From the NCBI GenBank assembly GCA_963782985.1, contig CAWALU010000007.1, forward strand, positions 124,001 to 188,000: a stretch of 64,000 bases of DNA. The letters run 5' to 3'. This document shows, in pieces, positions 17,499-25,864 of this stretch. A program made the translations under genes and the position numbers. The stretch is from CAVSWT01 sp963782985. Its GTDB lineage: Bacteria; Bacteroidota; Ignavibacteria; Ignavibacteriales; Ignavibacteriaceae. Each line of letters begins with the position of its first letter. Positions within the stretch are counted from its first letter, which is position 1. A model generated the notes under the pieces. It searched no databases. It saw only the letters and a program-made list of their open reading frames with translations, and was not told where the DNA came from.

Positions 17499-19949
17499 TC
17501 ATTTTGGATTTATAGTGAATAGTTTTTTGTTCCGTTTAATCGAAGCGTCATCAGTTCTAATAGTAATATACTTTCCTTGCAGCCACATTTCAGTCATATC
17601 TTTATAATGATCGCTCATTACATTCCCGCTTTGTCCGGTTGGTAAAATCATAAAAAATTTATCAGGGGAGGAAAAATCAAAAATATATCTCATCGAAGGA
17701 CCAAGATTATTTTCAAATTGATTGTGATCAAAACGCGGATATTTTTTTATTCCATCATAAAAGGGATACTCCGTGTTAAAAATAGTTGTGCCGTCGCCGC
17801 CGATTTCATAAGGACCAATATTAATAAAATCATCAAGTATGGATGACGCTCCCGAAAATGCATGTTTAAAAGTAACCTTGTGCAGTCTGCCCCATTGCCA
17901 TTCTGCAATATTTTTTCCGAATTCAGTTTCCAATTCTGTTAAAGCTTCGGCAAGACTTTTTCTGATAATTTCTTCTCTGCTTTCTATTTTATTTTTTGTG
18001 TTGATGTTATCATACCACGAGCAAGTTGAATCATTTAAAACTTGAACTACGCTTCTGTAAGGAACATTTGCAACAAATAAAAATTCATTAAATAAATCAT
18101 CGCCCATTTCATCATAATAAATATTTTTTAATAGGCGATTGAAAAACACCGCATAAATAGACGGCGTTTGACTGTATTCAATAAACTCGAAATTCCATTC
18201 ATCAAAAAGCTTTAAAGTTAATTTCAAATTTTTGTCGGTTATTTTTATTCCCTTAAAAGCATTTAAAATAAATTTTGTTATTTGCCTGGCATAAGGAGAA
18301 ACAAAATCAACTTGATATTTTTCATAATCACTTACCGAGTGTTTTTCTTTTGAACTTAACAGCTCAACAATGCGCTGATAGCGCGAAGGCGGCTCCCATA
18401 AATTTGAAATATAATATTTAAAATCCTTTATAGTTTTATTATTTGCCGAAGCAATAAAGTTTGCCGGGGGATTAAACAGCGTGGGCAAATCATCGGAAGT
18501 AAGAATTCCTTTCCAATCATTGCTGCTTGTTGTACCGTCATAAACAAAAGTTGGACTTGCATTTTCCCTAATCGGAATTTGCGCGCCCATTACATAGCCA
18601 ATGTTTCCGGAGTTATCAGCGTAAACAAAATTTTGCCCCGGCACAGAATAAGTTTTAAAAGATGATTTAAACTCCTCCCAATTACTCGCGCGATTAATTT
18701 TATAGAAAGCTAAAAATTCATCGCTGTAATTGCCGCCCAGCCAATTCATGCTTATAGGCGCGTTGTTTTTATTTTTGCCGTACAAAATTGAATAAGGATG
18801 AATGTCAGAAATAATTGGTCCGTGCTGCGTTAATTTAATTTCAAACTTAACATCGGCTGAATCTTTAACTTTAATTTTTTCTTTAATGATTTTAAGATCA
18901 TGCCATTCATCATTATAAAAATATTTTTTATTTGTTGAGTCTAACTTTTCAATATAAAAATCCGCATCGTCCGACATTAAATTTGTAACAGTCCAACTAA
19001 TATTTTTGTTTTTACCAATCACAATCATAGGAATGCCGGGAAGAGTAAAACCTTCAGCGTTCCAATTGCCGCCGCGAATAACCGCCGCAAACCACTTGCC
19101 GGGCGCGCTAAAAGCAAGATGAGTGTCGTTTGCAATTAATGGTTTTCCGCTGGCTGACATATTTCCATTCACAACCCAATTGTTTGAGCCGATGTGAGTT
19201 CCTCTCCATCCCATAAATTTTCTAAATGCTTTTTCTGTTTCGACAAATGAATTATTTACAACCGGAAATTTTTTAAGTTCGGGCGGAATTATAAACGGTC
19301 CGTTCTCAGGATAAGCCGGCAAAATTTCCTTTACTTTTTCAGCGCCGAGTTTTTGCACAAGATTGGTAAATGAAAAATCAATCCACCAGCTTATGTTTAA
19401 TTCCCATGCCATCATTCGCGCAATGATTAATGTATGTTCGGGTTTCCATTTTTCAGGATCATAGCCAAGCGCGTCAAACTCAATTGGGAATTTATCTTTT
19501 GCATTATCTATGTAAAAATTAACTCCGTCGGAATAAGATTGAAGAATTTTCATTTCATCGGCGCTCAAACTTTTCATATTTTCTTTAACTGTTCTTTTAA
19601 TGCCGACAGTTAAAAACATTTCATCAAAAGGAATTGTTTGACTTCCAAAAATTTCACTAAGTCTTCCCTCTCCGGCGCGTCGGGCAATATCCATAGTAAA
19701 CAATCTTTCCTGCGCATGCACGTAGCCTAAACCGAAAGCGGCGTCTTCATCGCTTTGAGCGCTAATATAAGGGACAGCCATGCTGTCGCGATAAATTGTA
19801 ATTGTGTTTTTTATTTTTTCAAAAGAAGCTTTGCCGTTGTATTCAGGCAAAGAAGATTTAAGCGCGTGATAAAAAATCAATCCGCCTACAACAAAAACAA
19901 TTATGAAAGAAACAAAAATCCCTATTAATATTTTAATCCATTTGGGCAT
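17499..19949 (-). CDS. Penicillin acylase family (S45) N-terminal nucleophile hydrolase
   Basis: 816 residues. An N-terminal membrane anchor or signal (ILIGIFVSFIIVFVVGGLIF) is followed by the alpha chain with DEDAAFGLGYVHAQERLFTMDIARR. The autocleavage and nucleophile site is the serine in THIGSNNWVVNGNMSASGKP. DTHLAFSAPGKWF and the later NFVYADNSGNIGYVMGAQIP are beta-chain motifs. Family members hydrolyse amide bonds of penicillins, acyl-homoserine lactones or other N-acyl compounds after self-processing. The substrate here is unknown. Location is probably periplasmic. It is a single gene. Confidence 0.93.
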   Translation of the reverse strand: MPKWIKILIGIFVSFIIVFVVGGLIFYHALKSSLPEYNGKASFEKIKNTITIYRDSMAVPYISAQSDEDAAFGLGYVHAQERLFTMDIARRAGEGRLSEIFGSQTIPFDEMFLTVGIKRTVKENMKSLSADEMKILQSYSDGVNFYIDNAKDKFPIEFDALGYDPEKWKPEHTLIIARMMAWELNISWWIDFSFTNLVQKLGAEKVKEILPAYPENGPFIIPPELKKFPVVNNSFVETEKAFRKFMGWRGTHIGSNNWVVNGNMSASGKPLIANDTHLAFSAPGKWFAAVIRGGNWNAEGFTLPGIPMIVIGKNKNISWTVTNLMSDDADFYIEKLDSTNKKYFYNDEWHDLKIIKEKIKVKDSADVKFEIKLTQHGPIISDIHPYSILYGKNKNNAPISMNWLGGNYSDEFLAFYKINRASNWEEFKSSFKTYSVPGQNFVYADNSGNIGYVMGAQIPIRENASPTFVYDGTTSSNDWKGILTSDDLPTLFNPPANFIASANNKTIKDFKYYISNLWEPPSRYQRIVELLSSKEKHSVSDYEKYQVDFVSPYARQITKFILNAFKGIKITDKNLKLTLKLFDEWNFEFIEYSQTPSIYAVFFNRLLKNIYYDEMGDDLFNEFLFVANVPYRSVVQVLNDSTCSWYDNINTKNKIESREEIIRKSLAEALTELETEFGKNIAEWQWGRLHKVTFKHAFSGASSILDDFINIGPYEIGGDGTTIFNTEYPFYDGIKKYPRFDHNQFENNLGPSMRYIFDFSSPDKFFMILPTGQSGNVMSDHYKDMTEMWLQGKYITIRTDDASIKRNKKLFTINPK

Positions 19950-20010
19950 AACAACTTTAAATTATTTTTTGTGGAAATATATAAAATAAAAAGGAGTGAG
20001 TGAATGGAAT

Positions 20011-20042
20011 GAATGGAGGAATGGAGGAATGGAGGAATGGAG
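20011..20042. repeat. Four tandem copies of an 8-bp unit
   Basis: GAATGGAG is repeated four times without error, followed by degenerate copies in both directions. The unit length is not a multiple of three and the tract lies outside genes, about 60 bp upstream of the penicillin-acylase start. Slippage could vary its length. Confidence 0.85.
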
Positions 20043-20089
20043 GAATAGATTGAATGGTTGCGCAAGGAGAAAATACTAAGGTTATTTTT

Positions 20090-20123
20090 CATACTTCGAC
20101 TAAGCTCATACTTCGACTCTGCT
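20090..20123. repeat. Direct 17-bp tandem pair (CATACTTCGACT type)
   Basis: CATACTTCGACTAAGCT and CATACTTCGACTCTGCT stand directly next to each other. The core CTTCGACT…GCTCA resembles dispersed intergenic repeats that are common in Bacteroidota genomes. That comparison is from memory, not from a search. It has no coding potential. Confidence 0.6.
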
Positions 20124-20221
20124 CAGATATGTAAGATTTATTTTCTTCGCTCATTTATTTTTTAGTTGATTTACTTTTTTTTACAGCATGAAAATTTATA
20201 GAGTAAAAATATAAACGTATT

Positions 20222-20629
20222 TTAATTATACTTTATTATGTTTTTCCGGGAAGCATTATCAACGCTCCAAATCCCCGCGCCGTAAGCCGCGATAAATAGA
20301 AATACGAAGCAGTAAAAAATAGCTTTCTCTCCTCCATTATCAATCGGTAATAAAGCTGTAAAAGCGTGGGCTTTAAAATACGCCGCCGCCATTTGACCGC
20401 TGGCAATAAAAGCCGCCCACTCGGTTTGCCATCCAATAATAATCATAAATCCGGCGACGGTTTCAATTATGCCTGCAAGCAAAATAAGCGTAATGGTAAA
20501 TGGAGTTTCCGAATTTGCCATTGCAATAAATTTTTGTATTCCATGACTGAAGTATAAAATTCCGATTACTATTCTCATCAACGCATAAATGTGATCAGTA
20601 TATTTGGAAAGGAAATTTTTGATAATCAT
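20222..20629 (-). CDS. DoxX family membrane protein
   Basis: 135 residues with four membrane helices. ALMRIVIGILYFSHGIQKF is the typical first helix of DoxX. GIIETVAGFMIIIGWQTEWAAF and GQMAAAYFKAHA follow in the usual order. Family members are small inner-membrane proteins; DoxX itself was linked to thiosulfate:quinone oxidoreductase and others to redox stress. No specific role can be assigned. The ATG follows a GGAGC ribosome site. Confidence 0.88.
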   Translation of the reverse strand: MIIKNFLSKYTDHIYALMRIVIGILYFSHGIQKFIAMANSETPFTITLILLAGIIETVAGFMIIIGWQTEWAAFIASGQMAAAYFKAHAFTALLPIDNGGEKAIFYCFVFLFIAAYGAGIWSVDNASRKNIIKYN

Positions 20630-20844
20630 CGCAGCTCCATAAATTTTTTATCCATTAAATCCGAAAGCAGGATAAATATTATTAACTATTTTGTATTTAT
20701 TATTTTCTAAAAAATAATACCAGCCTTAGCTCTCTACAATGCAAAAAAATTAATATGTGAGTTGAAATATTTTATAATTTTTTAAATAGTAAATTGTATT
20801 TTTTACAAGCTCAATAATTGAATAACGGAAATGTTATATAAAAA

Positions 20845-21136
20845 ATGAAAGATATATTATACCGCAAATAAAACTTTTTGAATCAAAAAAAATCCGTTCT
20901 GTTTGGAATGAAGAAAATCAGAAAGGGTATTTTGCAGTTACAGATGTTGTAGAAATATTGACAGACAGCAGCGATGTGAAACAATACGTAAAGCGTCTGC
21001 GTCAGCGCCATCCACTACTTAACGCCAAGTGGGGTACAATTTTTGTACCCCACTTGAAATGATTGCCGCCGATGGGAAAAATCGGAAAGTCCAAGCCGCC
21101 ACTGCGGAAGCTTGGCTTTACCTTCCACATAACTAA
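20845..21136 (+). pseudogene. Remnant of a Bro-N / phage antirepressor-like gene
   Basis: One frame reads QIKLFESKKIRSVWNEENQ, then GYFAVTDVVEILTDSSDVKQ and VKRLRQRHPLLNAKWGTI before a stop at 21061. A shift of frame at about 21040 continues TPLEMIAADGKNRKVQAAT and ends at 21136. Intact relatives read through as WGTICTPLEMIAADGK, so about two bases were gained in the T-run at the centre. The ATG at 20845 is also out of frame with the first part. The domain is found in viral BRO proteins, phage antirepressors and DinD-like proteins. The junction is a perfect 13-bp inverted repeat (21027–21039 and 21043–21055), which is natural for the WGTICTPL coding sequence. Confidence 0.75.
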
Positions 21137-21158
21137 TATCTGAATATTTCTTGTTTGT

Positions 21159-21965
21159 TTATTTTTCTCTTATCCACTCTTCATTATTTTTTTTATAGGA
21201 AGTAAGTTTTGCATTAATAAATTTATTTCCGTTCCATTCTTTTATTTCAATTTTAATTAAATCGTTTTCTATTGAAATAAGATTGAACGCATTGGGCTCA
21301 AGTCGAGTGCGGTTTGATATTGCGGTGCCAGCCTGAGCAGAAATAACCGACCTGCTTCCCGAAGGATAATACGGTCTTATATCGCCGTTGTAGCCGTTAT
21401 GGATATGCCCAGCTAAAAGCAAATCTACTTTGCACCTGTCAATAATTTTTAAAGCTTTAACGGACCTTCCGATCAATTTAATTCCGGTATCGCCGGGCGG
21501 CGGAATAAATGGATGATGCGTTACAATCACTTTAAATATTTCATCATCAATAGTGCATAATTTTTTTTCTATTTCTGAAATTTGCTCCACAGAAATGCGA
21601 CCGTTTTTCCAGGTAAATGACCGGGCTGAATTAACACCCATCACCGCAATTTCACTATCCACATAAAGAGGATTTAAATCTTCGCTTATATATTTTTTAT
21701 ATCTTTTTAAAGGAAAAATAAATCGTGTAAAAATATCAAACAAAGGAATATCGTGGTTACCGGGAATTACAATTTGTGGGAATTTTATTTTATTTAAATA
21801 TTCTTTCGCCGCATTAAATTGATTGTTCCTTCCCCGCTGAGTTAAATCTCCGCTAATAACAACTAAGTCTGGATTTATATTTTCTATTTCATTTAATAGT
21901 TCATCGGCAATTATTTTTTCAACGGTTCCAAAGTGCAAATCGGATATGTGAACTAATTTTCTCAA
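21159..21965 (-). CDS. Calcineurin-like metallophosphoesterase
   Basis: 268 residues. The metal-binding motifs appear in order: HISDLHFG, VISGDLTQRG, PGNHDIPLF, VTHHPF and AGHIHNGYNGDI. It resembles CpdA-type phosphodiesterases. The start is a TTG, and no ATG lies near the conserved N-terminus. AAAGGAAC upstream is a fair ribosome site. Three bases separate it from the lipid-kinase stop, so the two are coupled. The substrate could be a cyclic nucleotide or another phosphodiester; sequence does not decide. Confidence 0.92.
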   Translation of the reverse strand: MRKLVHISDLHFGTVEKIIADELLNEIENINPDLVVISGDLTQRGRNNQFNAAKEYLNKIKFPQIVIPGNHDIPLFDIFTRFIFPLKRYKKYISEDLNPLYVDSEIAVMGVNSARSFTWKNGRISVEQISEIEKKLCTIDDEIFKVIVTHHPFIPPPGDTGIKLIGRSVKALKIIDRCKVDLLLAGHIHNGYNGDIRPYYPSGSRSVISAQAGTAISNRTRLEPNAFNLISIENDLIKIEIKEWNGNKFINAKLTSYKKNNEEWIREK

Positions 21966-21968
21966 CTA

Positions 21969-22868
21969 TCAAGTTCCTTTCGGGGCAATCACATTTAAAG
22001 CTAAAGGTCTTATTCTATATTCAAGCGGAGGTTTTAGTTTGATGACTTCGCCGTCAAGCGATACATTTATTTTTCTTTTATTCACTTCAATTACAATATT
22101 TTTCGCCAGCGAGCTTTCAAAATCTTTTGACTGATCAAGCTTATCGGTTAAAGCCAACAAAGCAAATTTTATCATAGAAATTCTTCCGGTAGTGTTGGGA
22201 TAATAAAGGCTTAATTTTCCATCGCTTAAATTTTCGCGGCTGCCAAGATTAAATATGTCAAACTTGTATTCATTATTGCCGACAAATACAAAGGGAGTTT
22301 TGCACCTTTTAGAATCGTTATCTGTTTTTACATTTACATGATGCACCGGGAAAAGTGAAAAGAGTTTAAGGAACGCCGCAGCCATTGAGAGCCATTTATT
22401 TCCCCACAATCCTGTTTTATTTTTTTTACGATTAAGAACAATTTTAGGGTAAAAACCTATTGAAGAATTATTAATAAAAATATTTCCGTTCACTTCTCCA
22501 AGATCAATTTTTATAATATTGTTTTCCGCAATAATTTTTATGGCTTCATCAGTAGTTAAAGGGATGAGCAAATCTTTGGCAAAATGGTTCAAAGTTCCAA
22601 AAGGCAAAATACCGAGCGGTAATTTTTTGCCCGCTAATAAAGCCGCAACGCCGCTAATGGTTCCGTCGCCTCCCGCCGCCACAACTGCGTCAATTCCCGC
22701 CTCAATAGAACTTTGAATTAATTTTTTAATATTCACTTTTTCTATTTGATGAACTTCGGCTTGAATATTATGTTGCTTAAATTTTTCAACTAAACCTTCA
22801 GCCGGATCAGCCGCGTCTTTCGCTATTTCCCCTCCAGATTTTTTATTAATGATAATTATAATTTTCAT
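21969..22868 (-). CDS. Diacylglycerol kinase-family lipid kinase (YegS/DagK-like)
   Basis: 299 residues. IIIINKKSGGEIAKDAADP is the start of the DAGK catalytic domain. VVAAGGDGTISGVAALLAGK is the nucleotide-binding GGDGT motif, and LPLGILPFGTLNHFAKDL follows. The C-terminal SLDGEVIKL is typical of the family. Such enzymes phosphorylate diacylglycerol, sphingosine-like or related lipids at the membrane. It forms a two-gene unit with the downstream phosphoesterase. Confidence 0.93.
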   Translation of the reverse strand: MKIIIIINKKSGGEIAKDAADPAEGLVEKFKQHNIQAEVHQIEKVNIKKLIQSSIEAGIDAVVAAGGDGTISGVAALLAGKKLPLGILPFGTLNHFAKDLLIPLTTDEAIKIIAENNIIKIDLGEVNGNIFINNSSIGFYPKIVLNRKKNKTGLWGNKWLSMAAAFLKLFSLFPVHHVNVKTDNDSKRCKTPFVFVGNNEYKFDIFNLGSRENLSDGKLSLYYPNTTGRISMIKFALLALTDKLDQSKDFESSLAKNIVIEVNKRKINVSLDGEVIKLKPPLEYRIRPLALNVIAPKGT

Positions 22869-22952
22869 TTGTTTTGATTTTCATTTCTGATTCTATTTTA
22901 AGAAATAAAATTGATTGCCGAAAACATTTAAGCTTTAGCCTGTCTCCTATCA

Positions 22953-22986
22953 CAAAAAAAAGCGGACCGTTAATTCCCGATCCGCT
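22953..22986 (-). terminator. Intrinsic terminator of the M48 / coiled-coil operon
   Basis: AGCGGACCG and CGATCCGCT (22961–22986) form a 9-bp stem with one G·U pair. On the minus strand it is followed by eight T. It stands about 35 bp after the stop of the coiled-coil protein gene. Confidence 0.85.
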
Positions 22987-23020
22987 AAATTAATAATTAA
23001 TTTTTGATGATTATTTTTTA

Positions 23021-24274
23021 TTAGACCTGCGTAACGTCGTCGTCATTAACAATTTTAATTTCCTTCGGTTTCCTTTTAACAAAAAACATAACTACAACAA
23101 CTATTACTAAAACGCCAATTATTAAATACAGCCAATTGAATCCGCCCGGATTGACCTCGTCTTTCCACTGAGAAATTTTATTATCGATTGAATCCTTTTG
23201 GTCTTCGGAAAGCATTTTGTTATCAATTAAAAAAGGAACCCAGTTAGGTTTAACATCTCCAAACCAAACTGTATCAGCAAAAGTATTGTAGGCGGATTCA
23301 GCTTCGCTTTTGCTTTTTACTTTTGCATTTTTTATTTCATCGTCAATAAAACCTGAAAGGATTGCAGTAAAACCTCTGCCGGTAGAAAATTTTCCCAAGT
23401 TAATATTATGCGCGGAAAATTTATTTCGAATTGTATTCCACACTTGCATATTAAGGGCGTCATGCCATTTAGTAAAAGAGGAATCAATTTCTTTTAAACT
23501 ATTTACGTTTTCTCCTTTTTCAGAATAGATATCCACTATTTTGGGACCTACGTTTTTCCACAGTTTCTCATAATCATTCTGTTGTTTTTTTATTTCATCA
23601 ATATCTTCGCGAGTTAAAGTTGTAACTTCTAAAAATTTAATATTGTCGCGAACTGACCTCTTAATATTTTCAACGACATTATTTTTTTTCGCTTCCGAAT
23701 AGATTTCTTGTTTTTCTTTAGCCGTTAAATCTTTATCGCCGTTTAGAATTAAACTATCAAGCATATTCATTACAAGCTCGTCTCTTTTCCGCAAAGATGA
23801 TTTTAATTCAGCGATGCTTTTTTCAAGCTGAGAAATTCTGCTTTTATCTTTTTTACTTTCTGATTCCAGTCTTTGAACTTGATTTATAAGCTCGGTATTT
23901 TTTGCATTTAATTCATCAACCTGAGATTGCAATTGCGTTACTTTGGTTTGAAGAACATCAATTTGCACATAATCGCCTTTGCGAAGAGTTACGGATGTTT
24001 TTAAGTTTTCAATTGAAGTTTCAAAATCAATTGGATAAAGACTTTTATCGAGCAGCTCTTTATTTTTAAGATAATCGGAACGCAGCTTACTAATTTGCGA
24101 TTCAATATTATTTAGCTCGTCATTTGAATTAGCATTTTTTATAGATTGCTCAATTTGATTTTGCTTATTCTTAAAACCTTGAACAATATCATAATCCGAT
24201 TGCGCTGAAAGAAATGATGAAGAAACAAAAATGAAAAATATCGTCATTAAAAAATTAATTTTAGTCTTAATCAT
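23021..24274 (-). CDS. Exported coiled-coil protein with C-terminal membrane anchor, unknown
   Basis: 417 residues. A signal peptide (LMTIFFIFVSSSFLSAQS) is followed by a long charged coiled coil with heptads at about residues 95–165 (LQTKVTQLQSQVDELNAKN). Then comes a helical domain and a C-terminal membrane helix WLYLIIGVLVIVVVVMFFV with the tail KRKPKEIKIVNDDD. The topology suggests a periplasmic coiled coil tethered in the inner membrane. The upstream gene overlaps it by 4 bp (ATGA). I do not recognise the family. Confidence 0.8.
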   Translation of the reverse strand: MIKTKINFLMTIFFIFVSSSFLSAQSDYDIVQGFKNKQNQIEQSIKNANSNDELNNIESQISKLRSDYLKNKELLDKSLYPIDFETSIENLKTSVTLRKGDYVQIDVLQTKVTQLQSQVDELNAKNTELINQVQRLESESKKDKSRISQLEKSIAELKSSLRKRDELVMNMLDSLILNGDKDLTAKEKQEIYSEAKKNNVVENIKRSVRDNIKFLEVTTLTREDIDEIKKQQNDYEKLWKNVGPKIVDIYSEKGENVNSLKEIDSSFTKWHDALNMQVWNTIRNKFSAHNINLGKFSTGRGFTAILSGFIDDEIKNAKVKSKSEAESAYNTFADTVWFGDVKPNWVPFLIDNKMLSEDQKDSIDNKISQWKDEVNPGGFNWLYLIIGVLVIVVVVMFFVKRKPKEIKIVNDDDVTQV

Positions 24275-24729
24275 TTTTCTTCCTCCTCAACAATTCCATC
24301 GCTTGTTATATTAATATGATTGGAGCCATAAATCAGTTCTATATTGGGAGGTCGCTGATTGAACACCGGTTTATCCATCCCTAAAGTATCTGTAATTGCA
24401 ATTTTATTTTTTAACTGCATGGCGCCGTCAATTCCATTAAACACATATACGTTTTTAAAATTATCGGCTGCCATAAAATAGTAACCGCTTGTATTTCTAA
24501 TTACTCGCAGCTCTTTATTTTTAAATGAAGAAGAATCGCCCATTTCTTCCAGAAAAAGATCTTTAGCATTAAAGGAAATTGAATAACGGTTTTCAGAAAC
24601 AAATCCATCATCACCCACTTTTAAAACAGTTTCAACGGGCCATGCAAAATCAGCCGGCTGAAGCATAATAGCAGTGCATGCGGGAATGGCAACAAGCGAA
24701 AGAATAATAATTACTTTTAAGAATTTCAT
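24271..24729 (-). CDS. Exported protein of unknown function
   Basis: 152 residues. The N-terminus looks like a lipoprotein signal (IIILSLVAIPAC), with Cys about 18. It has no recognised domain, and the rest looks like a beta-rich soluble domain (VGDDGFVSENRYSISFNAKD). Its stop overlaps the start of the coiled-coil gene by 4 bp, and it starts 30 bp after the M48 protease gene. The three probably work together in the envelope; that is inferred only from layout. Confidence 0.7.
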   Translation of the reverse strand: MKFLKVIIILSLVAIPACTAIMLQPADFAWPVETVLKVGDDGFVSENRYSISFNAKDLFLEEMGDSSSFKNKELRVIRNTSGYYFMAADNFKNVYVFNGIDGAMQLKNKIAITDTLGMDKPVFNQRPPNIELIYGSNHINITSDGIVEEEEK

Positions 24730-24759
24730 TTAACAAATTCCTTTTGATGATGATAAATT

Positions 24760-25563
24760 TTATTGATTATAATATTTCATAGCTTCGGGCAATTCGCTTT
24801 TTATATCATCAATTCTCGTTTGATTGGCAGGGTGCGTGCTCAAAAATTCGGGCGGAGCTTGCCCAGCTTGTGCAGCCATTCTTTGCCAAAATTCCACTGC
24901 GCCGTTTGGGTTGTAGTTTGCAATAGCCATAAAAATTAATCCTAAATGATCGGCTTCGCTTTCCTGCTTTCTACTGAAAGGCAGCAGCACTCCAACTTGT
25001 GCGCCTATTCCGAAAGCAGCCATATATAATTGTTGTGTTTGCGCGGGTTTATCTTTTATTGCAACTGATAACGCCATGCCGCCTAATTCCGCCAGCAAAC
25101 CTTGACTCATTCTTTCATCGCCGTGTTTTGCAACGGCATGCGCAATCTCATGCCCCAAAACAACTGCAAGCCCGTTTTCATCTTTTGTAATAGGAAGAAT
25201 TCCTGTATAAACAACTACTTTGCCGCCGGGCATGCACCAGGCATTAACTTCCGGGCTTTCGATAAGATGAAATTCCCATCTATAATTTTTTAAAGCGTCG
25301 GACATATTTTTTTCCGCAAAATATTTTTCCACTCCATGCTGAATATTAGTCCCAACTTTATGAACCATTGCAACATCCGCCTGATTGCCGCTAAGCTTAT
25401 TCTCTTGTAAAAATTGACCGTATTGTTGAAAACTCATGGAAAGCATTTGAGAATCTGGAATTAAATCCAATTGCTTTCTTCCTGTAATTGGAACCGTGCT
25501 GCACGAAATTGCAAATAGAGAAGTAAACAAAAGCACCGCCCAAAGTTGTTTTAACTTATTCAT
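24760..25563 (-). CDS. M48 family metallopeptidase, lipoprotein (LoiP/BepA-like)
   Basis: 267 residues. The lipobox FAIS-C puts the mature N-terminus at Cys21. The zinc motif is HEIAH at residues 138–142 (VVLGHEIAHAVAKHGDERMSQ), and the third ligand is in SRKQESEADHLGLIFMA. The C-terminus HPANQTRIDDIKSELPEA is usual for the family. Such proteases degrade misfolded outer-membrane proteins in the periplasm. It is the first gene of a minus-strand unit with the two unknown envelope proteins that end at 23021. Confidence 0.94.
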   Translation of the reverse strand: MNKLKQLWAVLLFTSLFAISCSTVPITGRKQLDLIPDSQMLSMSFQQYGQFLQENKLSGNQADVAMVHKVGTNIQHGVEKYFAEKNMSDALKNYRWEFHLIESPEVNAWCMPGGKVVVYTGILPITKDENGLAVVLGHEIAHAVAKHGDERMSQGLLAELGGMALSVAIKDKPAQTQQLYMAAFGIGAQVGVLLPFSRKQESEADHLGLIFMAIANYNPNGAVEFWQRMAAQAGQAPPEFLSTHPANQTRIDDIKSELPEAMKYYNQ

Positions 25564-25864
25564 CTAAAACCTCGTTTATAGTTTTTGTTTTATTTGAGTG
25601 AAAGATAATAGATAAATTTGATTTTCAAAACGGAGTGCGTCTCATCTGCAATTATTTCGCAATCGCGGTGATTAGGATGTCTATGCCGAAGGTGAACGAA
25701 AAGTAAACTATATCTGTGACTCGGTATCTCCGTGTTTAAATTTCTTCACCACAGAGAAAAAAAGCCGCAGAGTTCCCGAGTTTTATTTCATCATTAAATA
25801 CAAGTTTCAATTTTTCCCCCCGATGTCATAACCTTTAAGACGCTTAAAAGGAGGGACAGTATAA
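25564..25864. other. Intergenic region with degenerate palindromic repeats
   Basis: No gene is visible. It holds CTCGGTATCTCCGTG at 25720 opposed by ACCACAGAG…CGCAGAG…CCCGAG up to 25780, an imperfect inverted repeat of the 'accacagag' type often seen between genes in this group. A second hairpin, CCTTTAAG/CTTAAAAGG, lies at 25832–25851 close to the end of the M1 gene. Either could act in transcript ends; neither has a clear T-run. Confidence 0.5.

Noticed and set aside
21027..21055. Perfect 13-bp inverted repeat taken as a terminator
   Set aside because: It is the natural coding sequence for WGTICTPL in Bro-N genes and lacks a T-run after the stem.
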